NCBI GenBank assembly: GCA_012517635.1
Contig: JAAYUP010000166.1
Span: 1-6,759, forward strand
DNA from: Candidatus Atribacter alterifermentans
Lineage (GTDB): Bacteria; Atribacterota; Atribacteria; Atribacterales; Atribacteraceae
Length of the DNA stretch: 6,759 bases
Reading direction: 5' to 3'
This document shows positions 1 through 5,794 of the stretch, piece by piece (the first letter of the stretch is position 1; the number at the start of each line of letters is the position of its first letter). The position numbers were made by a program, and so were the translations under genes. The notes under the pieces were generated by a model, which had not been told where the DNA came from, did no database searches, and saw only the letters and a list, made by a program, of their open reading frames with translations.

Positions 1-68
1 ACTTTCAAAAATCCTATAACTCCAGCGTTATAGAGCCAATTTCCTGGATAAAGAACTATTTCATCCAC
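1..68 (-). CDS. cas8b1: Cas8b1/Cst1-like type I-B Cascade large subunit, N-terminal fragment
   Basis: Only 22 codons are present; the gene runs off the left edge. A GTG at 66-68 opens a frame reading MDEIVLYPGNWLYNAGVIGF followed by LK. From memory of the family, the core NWLYNAGVIGFL matches the start of the Cst1 (CXXC-CXXC) family, the Cas8-type large subunit of type I-B Tneap Cascade, which takes part in PAM recognition and target binding. The start overlaps the cas6 stop by 8 nt, and an SD-like AGAGGTGG lies 6 nt upstream inside the cas6 coding region, which suggests translational coupling. Its position directly after cas6 agrees with the usual Tneap order cas6-cst1-cst2-cas5-cas3-cas4-cas1-cas2. 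The fragment is too short to separate Cst1 from other Cas8 variants, and the zinc-finger cysteines would lie outside the window. Confidence 0.6.
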   Translation of the reverse strand, partial: MDEIVLYPGNWLYNAGVIGFLK

Positions 69-834
69 CTCTAACCACCTCTAACATCCCAAAACCTTGC
101 CCTCGACGTAATCCAAGCCCTAATTTTTGAATGTCTTCAAGATCAAGTGGATCACCATAAAGCATGAAGTTTCCACTAAAACAAGTAAAGGTGTAAAGTT
201 TTGGAGTTTCGTTTCTCTCTCTAATGGTATGTTTAACTACTTCTTTTCTTAAATTAATCGGTTGGAATTGAAGGTCGTGAATAAGTCCCTTTCCTCGTAC
301 ATCGGATAGCATTAAGTTTGTCTGATAATTCAGTTCTTTTATAAAGGTTTGGAAATCATGATTAGGAATATGAGGTTTACCCTGACTATTTTCAATAAGA
401 ATCGGTGAAAGCGTTCTAAAATGAATAGGGCTTTCGTAGATAGGTTTATCCTTTAAAAGGGTGATATTTTTTGGGTAATGAAGAACCATCATTCCTTGTT
501 GATAATCAAAGGGATAAATTATTTTTTGGATGGCTCCATTGTAAATATCGGTTAAAAGTCCCAAATCAATGGTTGAAAAATACAAGGAAATTGGTGTAAG
601 GGGGTAAAGCCATTCCTTACCCTTAGATAAACGGTTTTTATCTGGGATAAATCTTACAGCGAAACAATAGGATTTCGATCTTTTATTGTGATGGTTTTCA
701 TCAAAATAAAAAAGATGAGAAAATCTCTGTTTTCCTGATTGAGTTGCCTTCAGTGTTTCTTTCAAATAACTCATAAAAGCATTTCGATAACCAATGGGAA
801 CACGATTAACTTGAAACTGAATCCGAAGACGCAA
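61..834 (-). CDS. cas6: CRISPR-associated endoribonuclease Cas6
   Basis: Cas6 cuts precursor CRISPR RNA within the repeat to make crRNAs for Cascade. The protein is 257 aa, normal for the family. It begins MRLRIQFQVN with IGYRNAF after it, the usual first RAMP (ferredoxin-like) strand and helix. Near the C-terminus is the glycine-rich loop GLGLRRGQGFG (residues 239-249), the family's best signature. His40, in RFSHLFYF, is a candidate catalytic residue by position, and Tyr16 may also contribute; neither is proven. I place the start at TTG 832-834 rather than the in-frame GTG 844-846. A perfect ten-base anti-SD match (AAGGAGGTGA) overlaps that GTG and stands 8 nt before the TTG, and the resulting MRLRI start fits Cas6 proteins. 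It lies 60 nt after the WYL gene and overlaps the cas8b1-like gene, so it is probably in one operon with both. Confidence 0.93.
   Translation of the reverse strand: MRLRIQFQVNRVPIGYRNAFMSYLKETLKATQSGKQRFSHLFYFDENHHNKRSKSYCFAVRFIPDKNRLSKGKEWLYPLTPISLYFSTIDLGLLTDIYNGAIQKIIYPFDYQQGMMVLHYPKNITLLKDKPIYESPIHFRTLSPILIENSQGKPHIPNHDFQTFIKELNYQTNLMLSDVRGKGLIHDLQFQPINLRKEVVKHTIRERNETPKLYTFTCFSGNFMLYGDPLDLEDIQKLGLGLRRGQGFGMLEVVRGG
65..84 (-). repeat. 10 bp tandem repeat at the cas6/cas8b1 junction
   Basis: Two exact adjacent copies of TTAGAGGTGG (minus strand) sit at 75-84 and 65-74. They encode the last residues of Cas6 and also supply the SD and GTG start of the next gene. Ten bases is not a multiple of three. 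Without one copy, the cas6 frame would run straight into the next gene (MLEVDEIVLYPGNW), so the duplication is what separates the two reading frames. Confidence 0.8.
75..82 (-). promoter_or_regulatory. Ribosome binding site of the cas8b1-like gene, inside the cas6 3' end
   Basis: On the minus strand AGAGGTGG is followed by 6 nt and then GTG at 66-68. The site belongs to the first copy of a 10 bp tandem repeat and the GTG to the second. It supports the chosen start of the downstream gene. Confidence 0.5.
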
Positions 835-842
835 ATCTTTTT

Positions 843-852
843 TCACCTCCTT
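843..852 (-). promoter_or_regulatory. Perfect Shine-Dalgarno site of cas6
   Basis: AAGGAGGTGA on the minus strand matches the anti-SD over ten bases and is 8 nt from the TTG at 832-834. It overlaps the alternative GTG start (844-846), which therefore cannot use it. This decides the cas6 start. Confidence 0.8.
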
Positions 853-860
853 AGATAGCT

Positions 861-866
861 ATTATA
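861..866 (-). promoter_or_regulatory. Possible -10 box in the WYL-cas6 gap
   Basis: A perfect TATAAT occurs on the minus strand just upstream of the cas6 SD. No acceptable -35 hexamer stands 15-19 nt upstream; an ATGACA lies only 11 nt away. It could be a weak internal promoter for cas6, or chance in an AT-rich spacer. The gap also holds a CACGTG palindrome at 884-889. Confidence 0.2.
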
Positions 867-894
867 AAATACTAAAATGTCATCACGTGGCACT

Positions 895-1842
895 CTAAAA
901 ATATATGGAATACATCTTTTTTATTTCATCTTTTATCTCCTCTCGGAGAGAGGGAGGTTGAATAACTTCGGCATGGTTTCCATAACCTAAAACCCATCTT
1001 TTAATTTCTTCTGGGTTGGCTTTGACTTCAAACAAGAGTTCACCGTTATCAAGATTTTTAATTTTTTGAGTTGGGTGCCAAATTCGTTCACGAATCCACT
1101 TAGCTTGGTAAGCGTCAAAACGGATTACGATATCGAAAGTTTCTCCTCGGAACATTCGGAAAGCTTTAGTAAGGTAATCATGAGGATTAAAATCAGAAGG
1201 TATAACAAATTGTTCTTTCAACAATGTAGCAGCTTCAATCCGATCAAGAGCAAAATCTCTTATTTCTTGGCGGAGGAAACAAAAACCACAAAAATACCAA
1301 ATACCTTCAAAATTATATATATGATAAGGTTCAACTTTACGGGTAGTTACTTTTCCTGAGGAAAGAGACTGATAAGTGATGAGGATTCTTTTTTTTCTTT
1401 GAATAGCTTCAAAAATAGTTTCAAACACTTGCCCAATTTCTACCTTCGGCCTTATCACAGAAATAAACGGAGATAGCATCATTTCCAAGCTTTCAGGTGT
1501 TATTTTCATTGGTGCTGGAAAGAGATCTTCAACTTTTTTCCTCAAGGTCTTTAGGGATCGTTCCAATGGGGTGTTTTCAAATTGCTGAATAATATTGGTC
1601 AGCAAGAAAAGCGACAAAACCTCTCCCTCGGTGAATTCAGGAAAAGGAAAGTTCCATTTTTCTCGAAAACAATATCCTGCTCTTTTGCGATCATATTCGA
1701 TAGGTGCTACAAATTCGTCTCTTAAGCATTGAATATAACGGTCGATAGTCCGATGGCTCACTTCAAGAATTTGCATTAAATCCTGAACATTTGGATACGA
1801 TCCGCTTTTAATTTCTTGACAGAGTTTAAATAAGCGAATCAA
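895..1842 (-). CDS. WYL-domain transcriptional regulator, probable regulator of the cas operon
   Basis: The 315 aa protein has the standard three-part layout. Residues ~16-42 form a winged helix-turn-helix (VQDLMQILEVSHRTIDRYIQ), like other DeoR/HTH_11-type DNA readers. Residues ~140-210 form a WYL domain, with EPYHIYNFEG then WYF at 182-184 in place of the canonical WYL, and the typical DFALDRIEAA after it. Residues ~235-310 form the WCX extension. WYL domains are thought to bind nucleic acid or nucleotide ligands, and such regulators are often found beside CRISPR-Cas and other defence loci. The start is TTG at 1840-1842 with no clear SD. No better start lies between it and an in-frame upstream stop, and MIRLFKL is a usual beginning for the family. 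It is co-directional with cas6. Whether it represses or activates cannot be told from sequence. Confidence 0.88.
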   Translation of the reverse strand: MIRLFKLCQEIKSGSYPNVQDLMQILEVSHRTIDRYIQCLRDEFVAPIEYDRKRAGYCFREKWNFPFPEFTEGEVLSLFLLTNIIQQFENTPLERSLKTLRKKVEDLFPAPMKITPESLEMMLSPFISVIRPKVEIGQVFETIFEAIQRKKRILITYQSLSSGKVTTRKVEPYHIYNFEGIWYFCGFCFLRQEIRDFALDRIEAATLLKEQFVIPSDFNPHDYLTKAFRMFRGETFDIVIRFDAYQAKWIRERIWHPTQKIKNLDNGELLFEVKANPEEIKRWVLGYGNHAEVIQPPSLREEIKDEIKKMYSIYF

Positions 1843-2341
1843 ATAAGATCGCTTGTATGGAAATAAAGAAAGGTTGCTTTTTATTGTCTATATGACCGTC
1901 CTTTTTTTTGGATATATTATATTCTAAATTGCGTAAAACATATATATTTATATTGTTATAATATTTATTAGTAGTAATTAATTTAATAAGATAATTTAAA
2001 AATCTATTTTTGATTATAAAAATTAAGAAGGAAATATTAACATTGACTGGATCTATTCCCTTCCTCTTTATGAATATATAAGGTAAAAACAAAGAGAAGA
2101 ATATGGCTTTTTTTTTCGGTCCATCTTTTCTTTTATTTGTTTGAAGAATTATCCATGAGTCGTCGGGCTGTAAATTTTTTTTCTTGATGGTGAATATTGA
2201 CCATAATATTTCAAAAAAATATACTTTGATAGCACTCCCCAATTGTTCTGAATAGACATTTTTAGAGTGATATTTTCCAATCCAGCATAAGAAATAGATA
2301 CACAAAGCCAGATCTTTTCCACTCCACGGCTTTTGAGACAT
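1826..2341 (-). pseudogene. Doubtful 171-codon ORF, possibly a decayed gene
   Basis: The frame opens at ATG 2339-2341 with no SD and overlaps the start of the WYL gene by 17 nt. Its first ~45 codons (down to about 2230; MSQKPWSGKDLALCIYF, then GKYHSKN and EQLGSAI) have ~38% GC and read like protein. They weakly recall the N-terminal module seen in some HNH-type nucleases, which pairs an aromatic W(S/T)xxEL segment with a GKxHxxN segment. That is a resemblance from memory, not an alignment. After that the composition falls to AT-rich noise with many homopolymer runs. The most likely reading is a gene remnant that has lost its 3' part, or a chance ORF. I assign no function. Confidence 0.25.
1843..2100. 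other. Extremely AT-rich region upstream of the WYL gene
   Basis: Positions 1921-2000 are only about 11% GC, far below the flanking genes. The segment must hold the promoter for the minus-strand regulator and cas genes. TATAAT-like strings are abundant, for example on the minus strand near 1916-1924, but none has a convincing -35 partner, so I do not assign one. I see no CRISPR repeats, tRNA or terminator hairpin. A minus-strand reading frame crosses it, but its composition here (I, N, K, Y, F rich) is what AT-rich non-coding DNA gives. Confidence 0.5.
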
Positions 2342-2388
2342 TTAAATAAATGAATAGAGGTATCTTTTAATTCAAGCTATTTTGGTTC

Positions 2389-2500
2389 GGCTTCTAAGAT
2401 TTCTCAATTCTCTTTCCCAGTTAGACTCTGGACGATAGCTACCGACATGCTGATGATGTATCTTTCAAAGCGAACTTTCTCATAGAAGGCATTATAAAAA
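2389..2500. other. GC island with coding-like debris inside the AT-rich gap
   Basis: This ~110 bp stretch is about 41% GC, while the 60 bp to its right is about 13%. On the minus strand two overlapping frames look protein-like. One contains FYNAFYEKVRFERYIIS (upstream part) and another contains SYRPESNWERELRNLRSRTK (downstream part), ending in TGA near 2378. Neither has a start with an SD. It may be the remnant of a gene, a mobile element or a dispersed repeat. I do not recognise the family. Confidence 0.3.
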
Positions 2501-2568
2501 TTCATATTTATTGGTTTATGATGGAAATAAAAAAATTGATTTACAAATTATTTCTTCCATACATTGGG

Positions 2569-2585
2569 TTGACAAATTCGGTCAA
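2569..2585. promoter_or_regulatory. Candidate operator overlapping the -35 box
   Basis: TTGAC and GTCAA form a perfect 5 bp inverted repeat with a 7 nt spacer, and the left arm is the -35 box itself. A protein bound here would block RNA polymerase. LacI-family operators are usually even palindromes with a central CG, which this is not. A second imperfect dyad, ATTGTGTATACTAAAT (2585-2600), covers the -10 box. Either could be the site of the repressor encoded downstream. Confidence 0.3.
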
Positions 2586-2596
2586 TTGTGTATACT
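2569..2596 (+). promoter_or_regulatory. Sigma-70 promoter for the sugar operon
   Basis: A perfect -35 box TTGACA (2569-2574), a 16 nt spacer and TATACT (2591-2596; five of six consensus bases) face the lacI-type gene. Transcription would start near 2603, leaving a leader of roughly 240 nt before the repressor start. It is the best promoter in the window. Confidence 0.65.
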
Positions 2597-2602
2597 AAAT
2601 GA

Positions 2603-2839
2603 CAACGATGGACAAAATATTAATGGAGTATTATTTAAACATCTCTAAAAAAAGATATACCATAAAATAAAAGCTATTATTTAAAGACGTTTTATAGTTT
2701 ATAATCCACCGATTGCTGCTCCAATTCATGACATCGTAGGACATAATTATTTTTAATAAGAGTATCAGCAACTCAATAAAAGATCTGAAATTATAAAACG
2801 AGTTAGAACTTATTAAAGATGCTGGAGGGGACCTGCAAA
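2603..2839 (+). other. Long AT-rich leader of the sugar operon
   Basis: No gene, riboswitch fold or terminator that I can support is present. An ATG at 2599 opens a frame of only about 24 codons without an SD and practically at the predicted transcription start. No better promoter was found nearer to the repressor gene. The last part carries the repressor's SD, GGAGGGG at 2824-2830. Confidence 0.4.
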
Positions 2840-3838
2840 ATGACCACTTTATACGACGTCGCTCGTGAAGCAAAGGTATCTATCAAAACTGTTTCCAGAG
2901 TGCTCAATAATACCGATAAAGTTCGGGAAGAAACGGTTAAACGGGTCAAAGAAGCAATGAACCGTCTTGACTATCATCCCAATGCTAACGCTCGTAATCT
3001 CAAACGCCGCAAAACAGATACCATTGGTTTTGTCGTCCCTTTTGGCTCTCGGTTTGTTTTTGCTGATCCTGGAATGCAGGAACAAATGCGGGGTGCACAT
3101 GATGTCTTGACCAGAGCGGGATATGACATGATTCTGACCGTTCCAGAAAATGGTGACCGGTTTTTAACTGATGTTGTACGATTGACCAGGACGGGAAACG
3201 TTGATGGCATTATTCTCTATGGTATGGCCAAAGCAATAGCGATTGTTCGTGAATTTTCAAGAAAAGGATACCGTTTTGTTTCTCTCGGGTATAGTTACCC
3301 CCATCAAACTCATAATTATGTTGAAATTGATGCTGAAGCAGCTGGATATCTGGCTACTCGATATCTTCTCTCCCAAGGACGCCGTTTTATTGGGCTTACT
3401 CGGGAACCAGAGAATTTTTTGTTTCTTAATAAAGTGAGTTTAGAAGTTGGTTATCGTCGAGCTTTAAATGAGGAAAATCTTCCCTATCGTGACGAATTAG
3501 TCTATCGCACCGATTTTACGGTGGAAGGCGGTTATCGAGCAACACTTGAACTTTTGAAACAAAATCAAAAAATTGATGCTTTGATATGCTGCAGTGATCC
3601 AACGGCATTTGGGGCATTGAGAGCCCTGAGAGAGAAAGGTATTTGCCCCCAAAAGGATATTTTATTGCTAACCGGAGATCGATTGCCGCTCATTCAAGCT
3701 GTTGAACCGTGGTTGGGTGGTATTCATAACCCACTCTATGAACAAGGACGAATGGCTGCAGAGATAATTATCCGGATTATTCAGGAGGGTAAAGATTTAC
3801 CGGGAGTAGTTCTTCGGCCGGATCTGGTGATTACCTAA
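2840..3838 (+). CDS. LacI-family transcriptional repressor
   Basis: The 332 aa protein binds DNA as a dimer and releases it on binding a sugar ligand. Residues 4-23 (LYDVAREAKVSIKTVSRVLN) are an almost canonical LacI helix-turn-helix. Residues ~47-57 form the hinge helix, with the conserved Leu54 that is inserted into the operator's minor groove. Residues ~60-332 form a periplasmic-binding-protein-like sensor domain. The start at 2840 has GGAGGGG 9 nt upstream and gives the usual MTTLYDVA beginning. An upstream in-frame ATG at 2819 has no SD and would add seven atypical residues. It is the first gene of the operon, 24 nt before the first permease, so it most likely controls its own transcription and that of the transporter. 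The sensed sugar cannot be read from the sequence. Confidence 0.93.
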   Translation: MTTLYDVAREAKVSIKTVSRVLNNTDKVREETVKRVKEAMNRLDYHPNANARNLKRRKTDTIGFVVPFGSRFVFADPGMQEQMRGAHDVLTRAGYDMILTVPENGDRFLTDVVRLTRTGNVDGIILYGMAKAIAIVREFSRKGYRFVSLGYSYPHQTHNYVEIDAEAAGYLATRYLLSQGRRFIGLTREPENFLFLNKVSLEVGYRRALNEENLPYRDELVYRTDFTVEGGYRATLELLKQNQKIDALICCSDPTAFGALRALREKGICPQKDILLLTGDRLPLIQAVEPWLGGIHNPLYEQGRMAAEIIIRIIQEGKDLPGVVLRPDLVIT

Positions 3839-3862
3839 AAAGAGAACAAGGGGAGGGATAAA

Positions 3863-4777
3863 ATGTTCTCGGGAAAAAGGATTAAACTACTAACGCCATA
3901 TCTCCTCATTTTACCAGCGGTTTTAGCTATGCTGTTGGTTCACTTTTTCCCAATTATCTGGGGGGTTATGATCAGCTTTCGTGACCTGGACATTTTCACT
4001 ATTTCAGATTGGACCAAGGCTCCCTTTGTGGGTTTAGATAACTTTCGTTGGGCTTTTAGCTTCAATCAACAGGAGGGGCAGAATTTTCTCCGTTCCCTTT
4101 ATAATATTGTTTTATACGGAGGGATTACAATCAGTCTGGGTTATATTATCGCTCTGGCAGTAGCGGTTCTACTGAACCAAAAATTCTTTGGCCGCACGTT
4201 AGTTAGAGGGTTAGTGCTCCTTCCCTATATCATGCCTGATTCGGTTGCCTATAGTGTTTGGCGGTTCATCTTCCAAAGCCGGATTGGAATAGTCAATCAA
4301 TATCTTATTTCGTTAGGTTTATTAAAAGAACCGGTAGTGTGGTTAGTGGGTCCTCGAGCTATGACTGCTGTGATTATTGCGAGTATTTGGAAAGGCTGGC
4401 CGTTAGGATGTTTGTTGCTTCTTGCTGCACTGCAAAGTGTCCCTCGCGAAATTAAAGACGCCGCTCTCTCTGACGGAGCGACTCCCTGGCAGGTATTCCG
4501 ATGCGTCACTTTTCCTTTTCTGAAAACGGTGAGTAAGATCTATATTCTTCTTAGTATTATTTGGAACTTTCATGCTTTCAATCAATTTAAAGCTATGCTG
4601 GGTTCGAGCCCAGGATATTATGCTGAAGTCCCCTCTACCCTCATCTTACGAGAAGCTTTTCAAAATTTTCATTTTGGTTTGGGAGCAGCCATGTCAATGG
4701 GTCTTGTTGTTTTGACGGTTATAATTGCCATTGGCTATACTCGCCTCTTCCAACCCGGCAAGACGGTTGAGGAGTAA
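3863..4777 (+). CDS. Sugar ABC transporter permease, MalF/UgpA type (CUT1)
   Basis: This 304 aa integral membrane protein is one half of the inner-membrane channel of a CUT1 carbohydrate importer. Six membrane segments are visible, at about residues 11-38, 82-104, 112-137, 167-190, 222-243 and 272-295. The EAA loop that contacts the ATPase lies at 196-218 and reads EIKDAALSDGATPWQVF, followed by a conserved FP. The start has GGGAGGG 5 nt upstream. The gene follows the repressor by 24 nt and precedes the second permease by 5 nt. The loop after the first membrane segment is short, as in UgpA-like proteins and unlike enterobacterial MalF. The substrate is probably an oligosaccharide or glycoside, but the sequence does not say which. 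Confidence 0.93.
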   Translation: MFSGKRIKLLTPYLLILPAVLAMLLVHFFPIIWGVMISFRDLDIFTISDWTKAPFVGLDNFRWAFSFNQQEGQNFLRSLYNIVLYGGITISLGYIIALAVAVLLNQKFFGRTLVRGLVLLPYIMPDSVAYSVWRFIFQSRIGIVNQYLISLGLLKEPVVWLVGPRAMTAVIIASIWKGWPLGCLLLLAALQSVPREIKDAALSDGATPWQVFRCVTFPFLKTVSKIYILLSIIWNFHAFNQFKAMLGSSPGYYAEVPSTLILREAFQNFHFGLGAAMSMGLVVLTVIIAIGYTRLFQPGKTVEE

Positions 4778-4782
4778 AAGAC

Positions 4783-5655
4783 ATGAATTCTGGACGAAAA
4801 GTCTTCAGAATGATTGGAATTTATATTGGAGCAATCATTGTGGTGATGGTTGTTCTTTTTCCTTATTTATGGATGGTCTCAGGTTCATTCAAAAGTACAT
4901 TAGAGATCCAGTCGGCTGATTTTCGTGATCCAGAGCTCGCACCTCGCTGGGTTCCTCGTCATTTTACTTTGGAGAATTACATCAGAATCAATCAGACGGT
5001 TAGGATGCTTGATTATTTTAGAAACAGTATGATTATTAGTGGGGGGACGATGGTGGCTTCTATTCTTTTGAGTCTTTTTGCTGCTTATAGTTTATCTCGA
5101 TTTCGCTTCCGATTGAAAGGACCATACGTTGGATCTTTGTTGTTGACCCAAATGTTTCCCGGTATTCTTTTTCTCATTCCCTATTATGTCATGTTTGTCG
5201 TTTTCAATCGATTTACCGGTATTCAACTGCGAAATTCCTACATTGGCATGATTTTCACTTACACTTCTTTTGCTTTACCTTTCAGTATTCTCATGCTTCG
5301 AAGCTTTTTGGCTGGTATTCCAAGAGAAATAGATGAGCAAGCTCAAATCGATGGTTGTAGCACCTTGGGCATTATCTTTCGAATTATCCTTCCCTTAGCT
5401 AGACCAGGGATTGCTGCAGTGGCGATATATGGTTTCATTATGGCCTGGAATGAGATGCTCTTTGCGTCGGTTCTCACTGGGACTGAGACCAAAACGGTTG
5501 CTATCGGTCTTTTAGAATACATAACCACCCAGGAATCTCGCTGGGCTGGGATGATGGCTGCTTCAGTCATTGTGACTATACCGGTTCTCATTCTATTTAC
5601 TATCGTTCAAAAACAAATTATTGAAGGTTTAGTAGGAGGTGCAACTAAAGGATAA
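4783..5655 (+). CDS. Sugar ABC transporter permease, MalG/UgpE type (CUT1)
   Basis: This 290 aa protein is the second channel subunit and pairs with the preceding permease. Membrane segments are at about residues 9-31, 82-104, 115-141, 152-174, 210-230 and 257-278. The EAA loop at 182-204 reads EIDEQAQIDGCSTLGIIF and ends in LP. The C-terminus, IIEGLVGGATKG, is the form typical of MalG-type subunits. The SD, GAGGAG at 4769-4774, overlaps the end of the upstream gene and stands 8 nt before the ATG. The 5 nt gap implies translational coupling and equal amounts of the two permeases. Confidence 0.93.
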   Translation: MNSGRKVFRMIGIYIGAIIVVMVVLFPYLWMVSGSFKSTLEIQSADFRDPELAPRWVPRHFTLENYIRINQTVRMLDYFRNSMIISGGTMVASILLSLFAAYSLSRFRFRLKGPYVGSLLLTQMFPGILFLIPYYVMFVVFNRFTGIQLRNSYIGMIFTYTSFALPFSILMLRSFLAGIPREIDEQAQIDGCSTLGIIFRIILPLARPGIAAVAIYGFIMAWNEMLFASVLTGTETKTVAIGLLEYITTQESRWAGMMAASVIVTIPVLILFTIVQKQIIEGLVGGATKG

Positions 5656-5682
5656 TTTTGGAGGTAGGGGGAAAGACAAGTC

Positions 5683-5704
5683 CCTTTTACTTATAAAGGA
5701 GGTG
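5683..5704 (+). promoter_or_regulatory. Strong SD with a small hairpin in the permease-SBP spacer
   Basis: AAAGGAGGTG (5695-5704) is a near-perfect SD with no long gene behind it. Its 5' part can pair with CCTTT at 5683-5687 (5 bp stem, 7 nt loop), which would partly mask it. It could serve the 13-codon mini-ORF that starts 11 nt downstream, or act as a ribosome standby site or leader element. Confidence 0.3.
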
Positions 5705-5715
5705 GTTTTTAGAGA

Positions 5716-5757
5716 TTGGAAATAAAGCGGATAGTCATTGGAGTTGATAAGGTTTAA
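5716..5757 (+). CDS. 13-codon mini-ORF after a strong SD (speculative)
   Basis: TTG at 5716 opens MEIKRIVIGVDKV, ended by TAA at 5755-5757, which is 37 nt before the binding-protein start. The only support is the strong SD 11 nt upstream, a slightly long spacing. It may be a leader peptide, a gene remnant or an accident. I do not recognise it. Confidence 0.15.
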   Translation: MEIKRIVIGVDKV

Positions 5758-5762
5758 ATCAT

Positions 5763-5776
5763 TTATAAGCTTATAA
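5763..5776. repeat. 14 bp perfect palindrome before the binding-protein gene
   Basis: TTATAAGCTTATAA is perfectly self-complementary and ends 3 nt before the SD of the binding-protein gene. It contains a TATAAT (5772-5777 overlaps its right end) but has no good -35 partner. Possible roles are an operator, an mRNA-stabilising or processing element that raises binding-protein expression over the permeases, or a weak promoter. Confidence 0.4.
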
Positions 5777-5794
5777 TTTAAAGGAGGAAGGAAA

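Noticed and set aside
14..33. Perfect 7 bp inverted repeat (CTATAAC / GTTATAG) with a T run after it on the minus strand, like a terminator or CRISPR-repeat hairpin after cas6
   Set aside because: It lies inside the open frame of the cas8b1-like gene, whose protein sequence explains the bases; only one copy exists, and the T run encodes Phe-Leu.
1066..1359. Plus-strand ORF of 97 codons
   Set aside because: It is antisense to the WYL gene, has no SD and no protein-like pattern.
2109..2118. T-run near 2110 as a rho-independent terminator on the plus strand
   Set aside because: No GC-rich hairpin precedes it and no plus-strand gene lies upstream to need it.
2599..2670. ATG-started frame of about 24 codons just after the promoter
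   Set aside because: It has no SD and begins at or before the predicted transcription start, with no codon signal.
2688..2800. 9 bp inverted repeat CGTTTTATA / TATAAAACG, 95 nt apart
   Set aside because: A match of this length is likely by chance in such AT-rich sequence, and nothing nearby supports it as element ends.
1843..2839. CRISPR array in the gap beside the cas genes
   Set aside because: No regularly spaced ~30 bp repeats were found on reading the gap; the array, if any, is outside the window.
2631..2873. Minus-strand ORF of 80 codons upstream of the repressor
   Set aside because: It runs antisense across the leader and the start of the repressor gene, has AT-driven composition and no SD.
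5739..5777. Separate promoter for the binding-protein gene (TTGATA 5744-5749 with TATAAT 5772-5777)
   Set aside because: The spacer is 22 nt, too long for a normal sigma-70 promoter; other pairings are worse.
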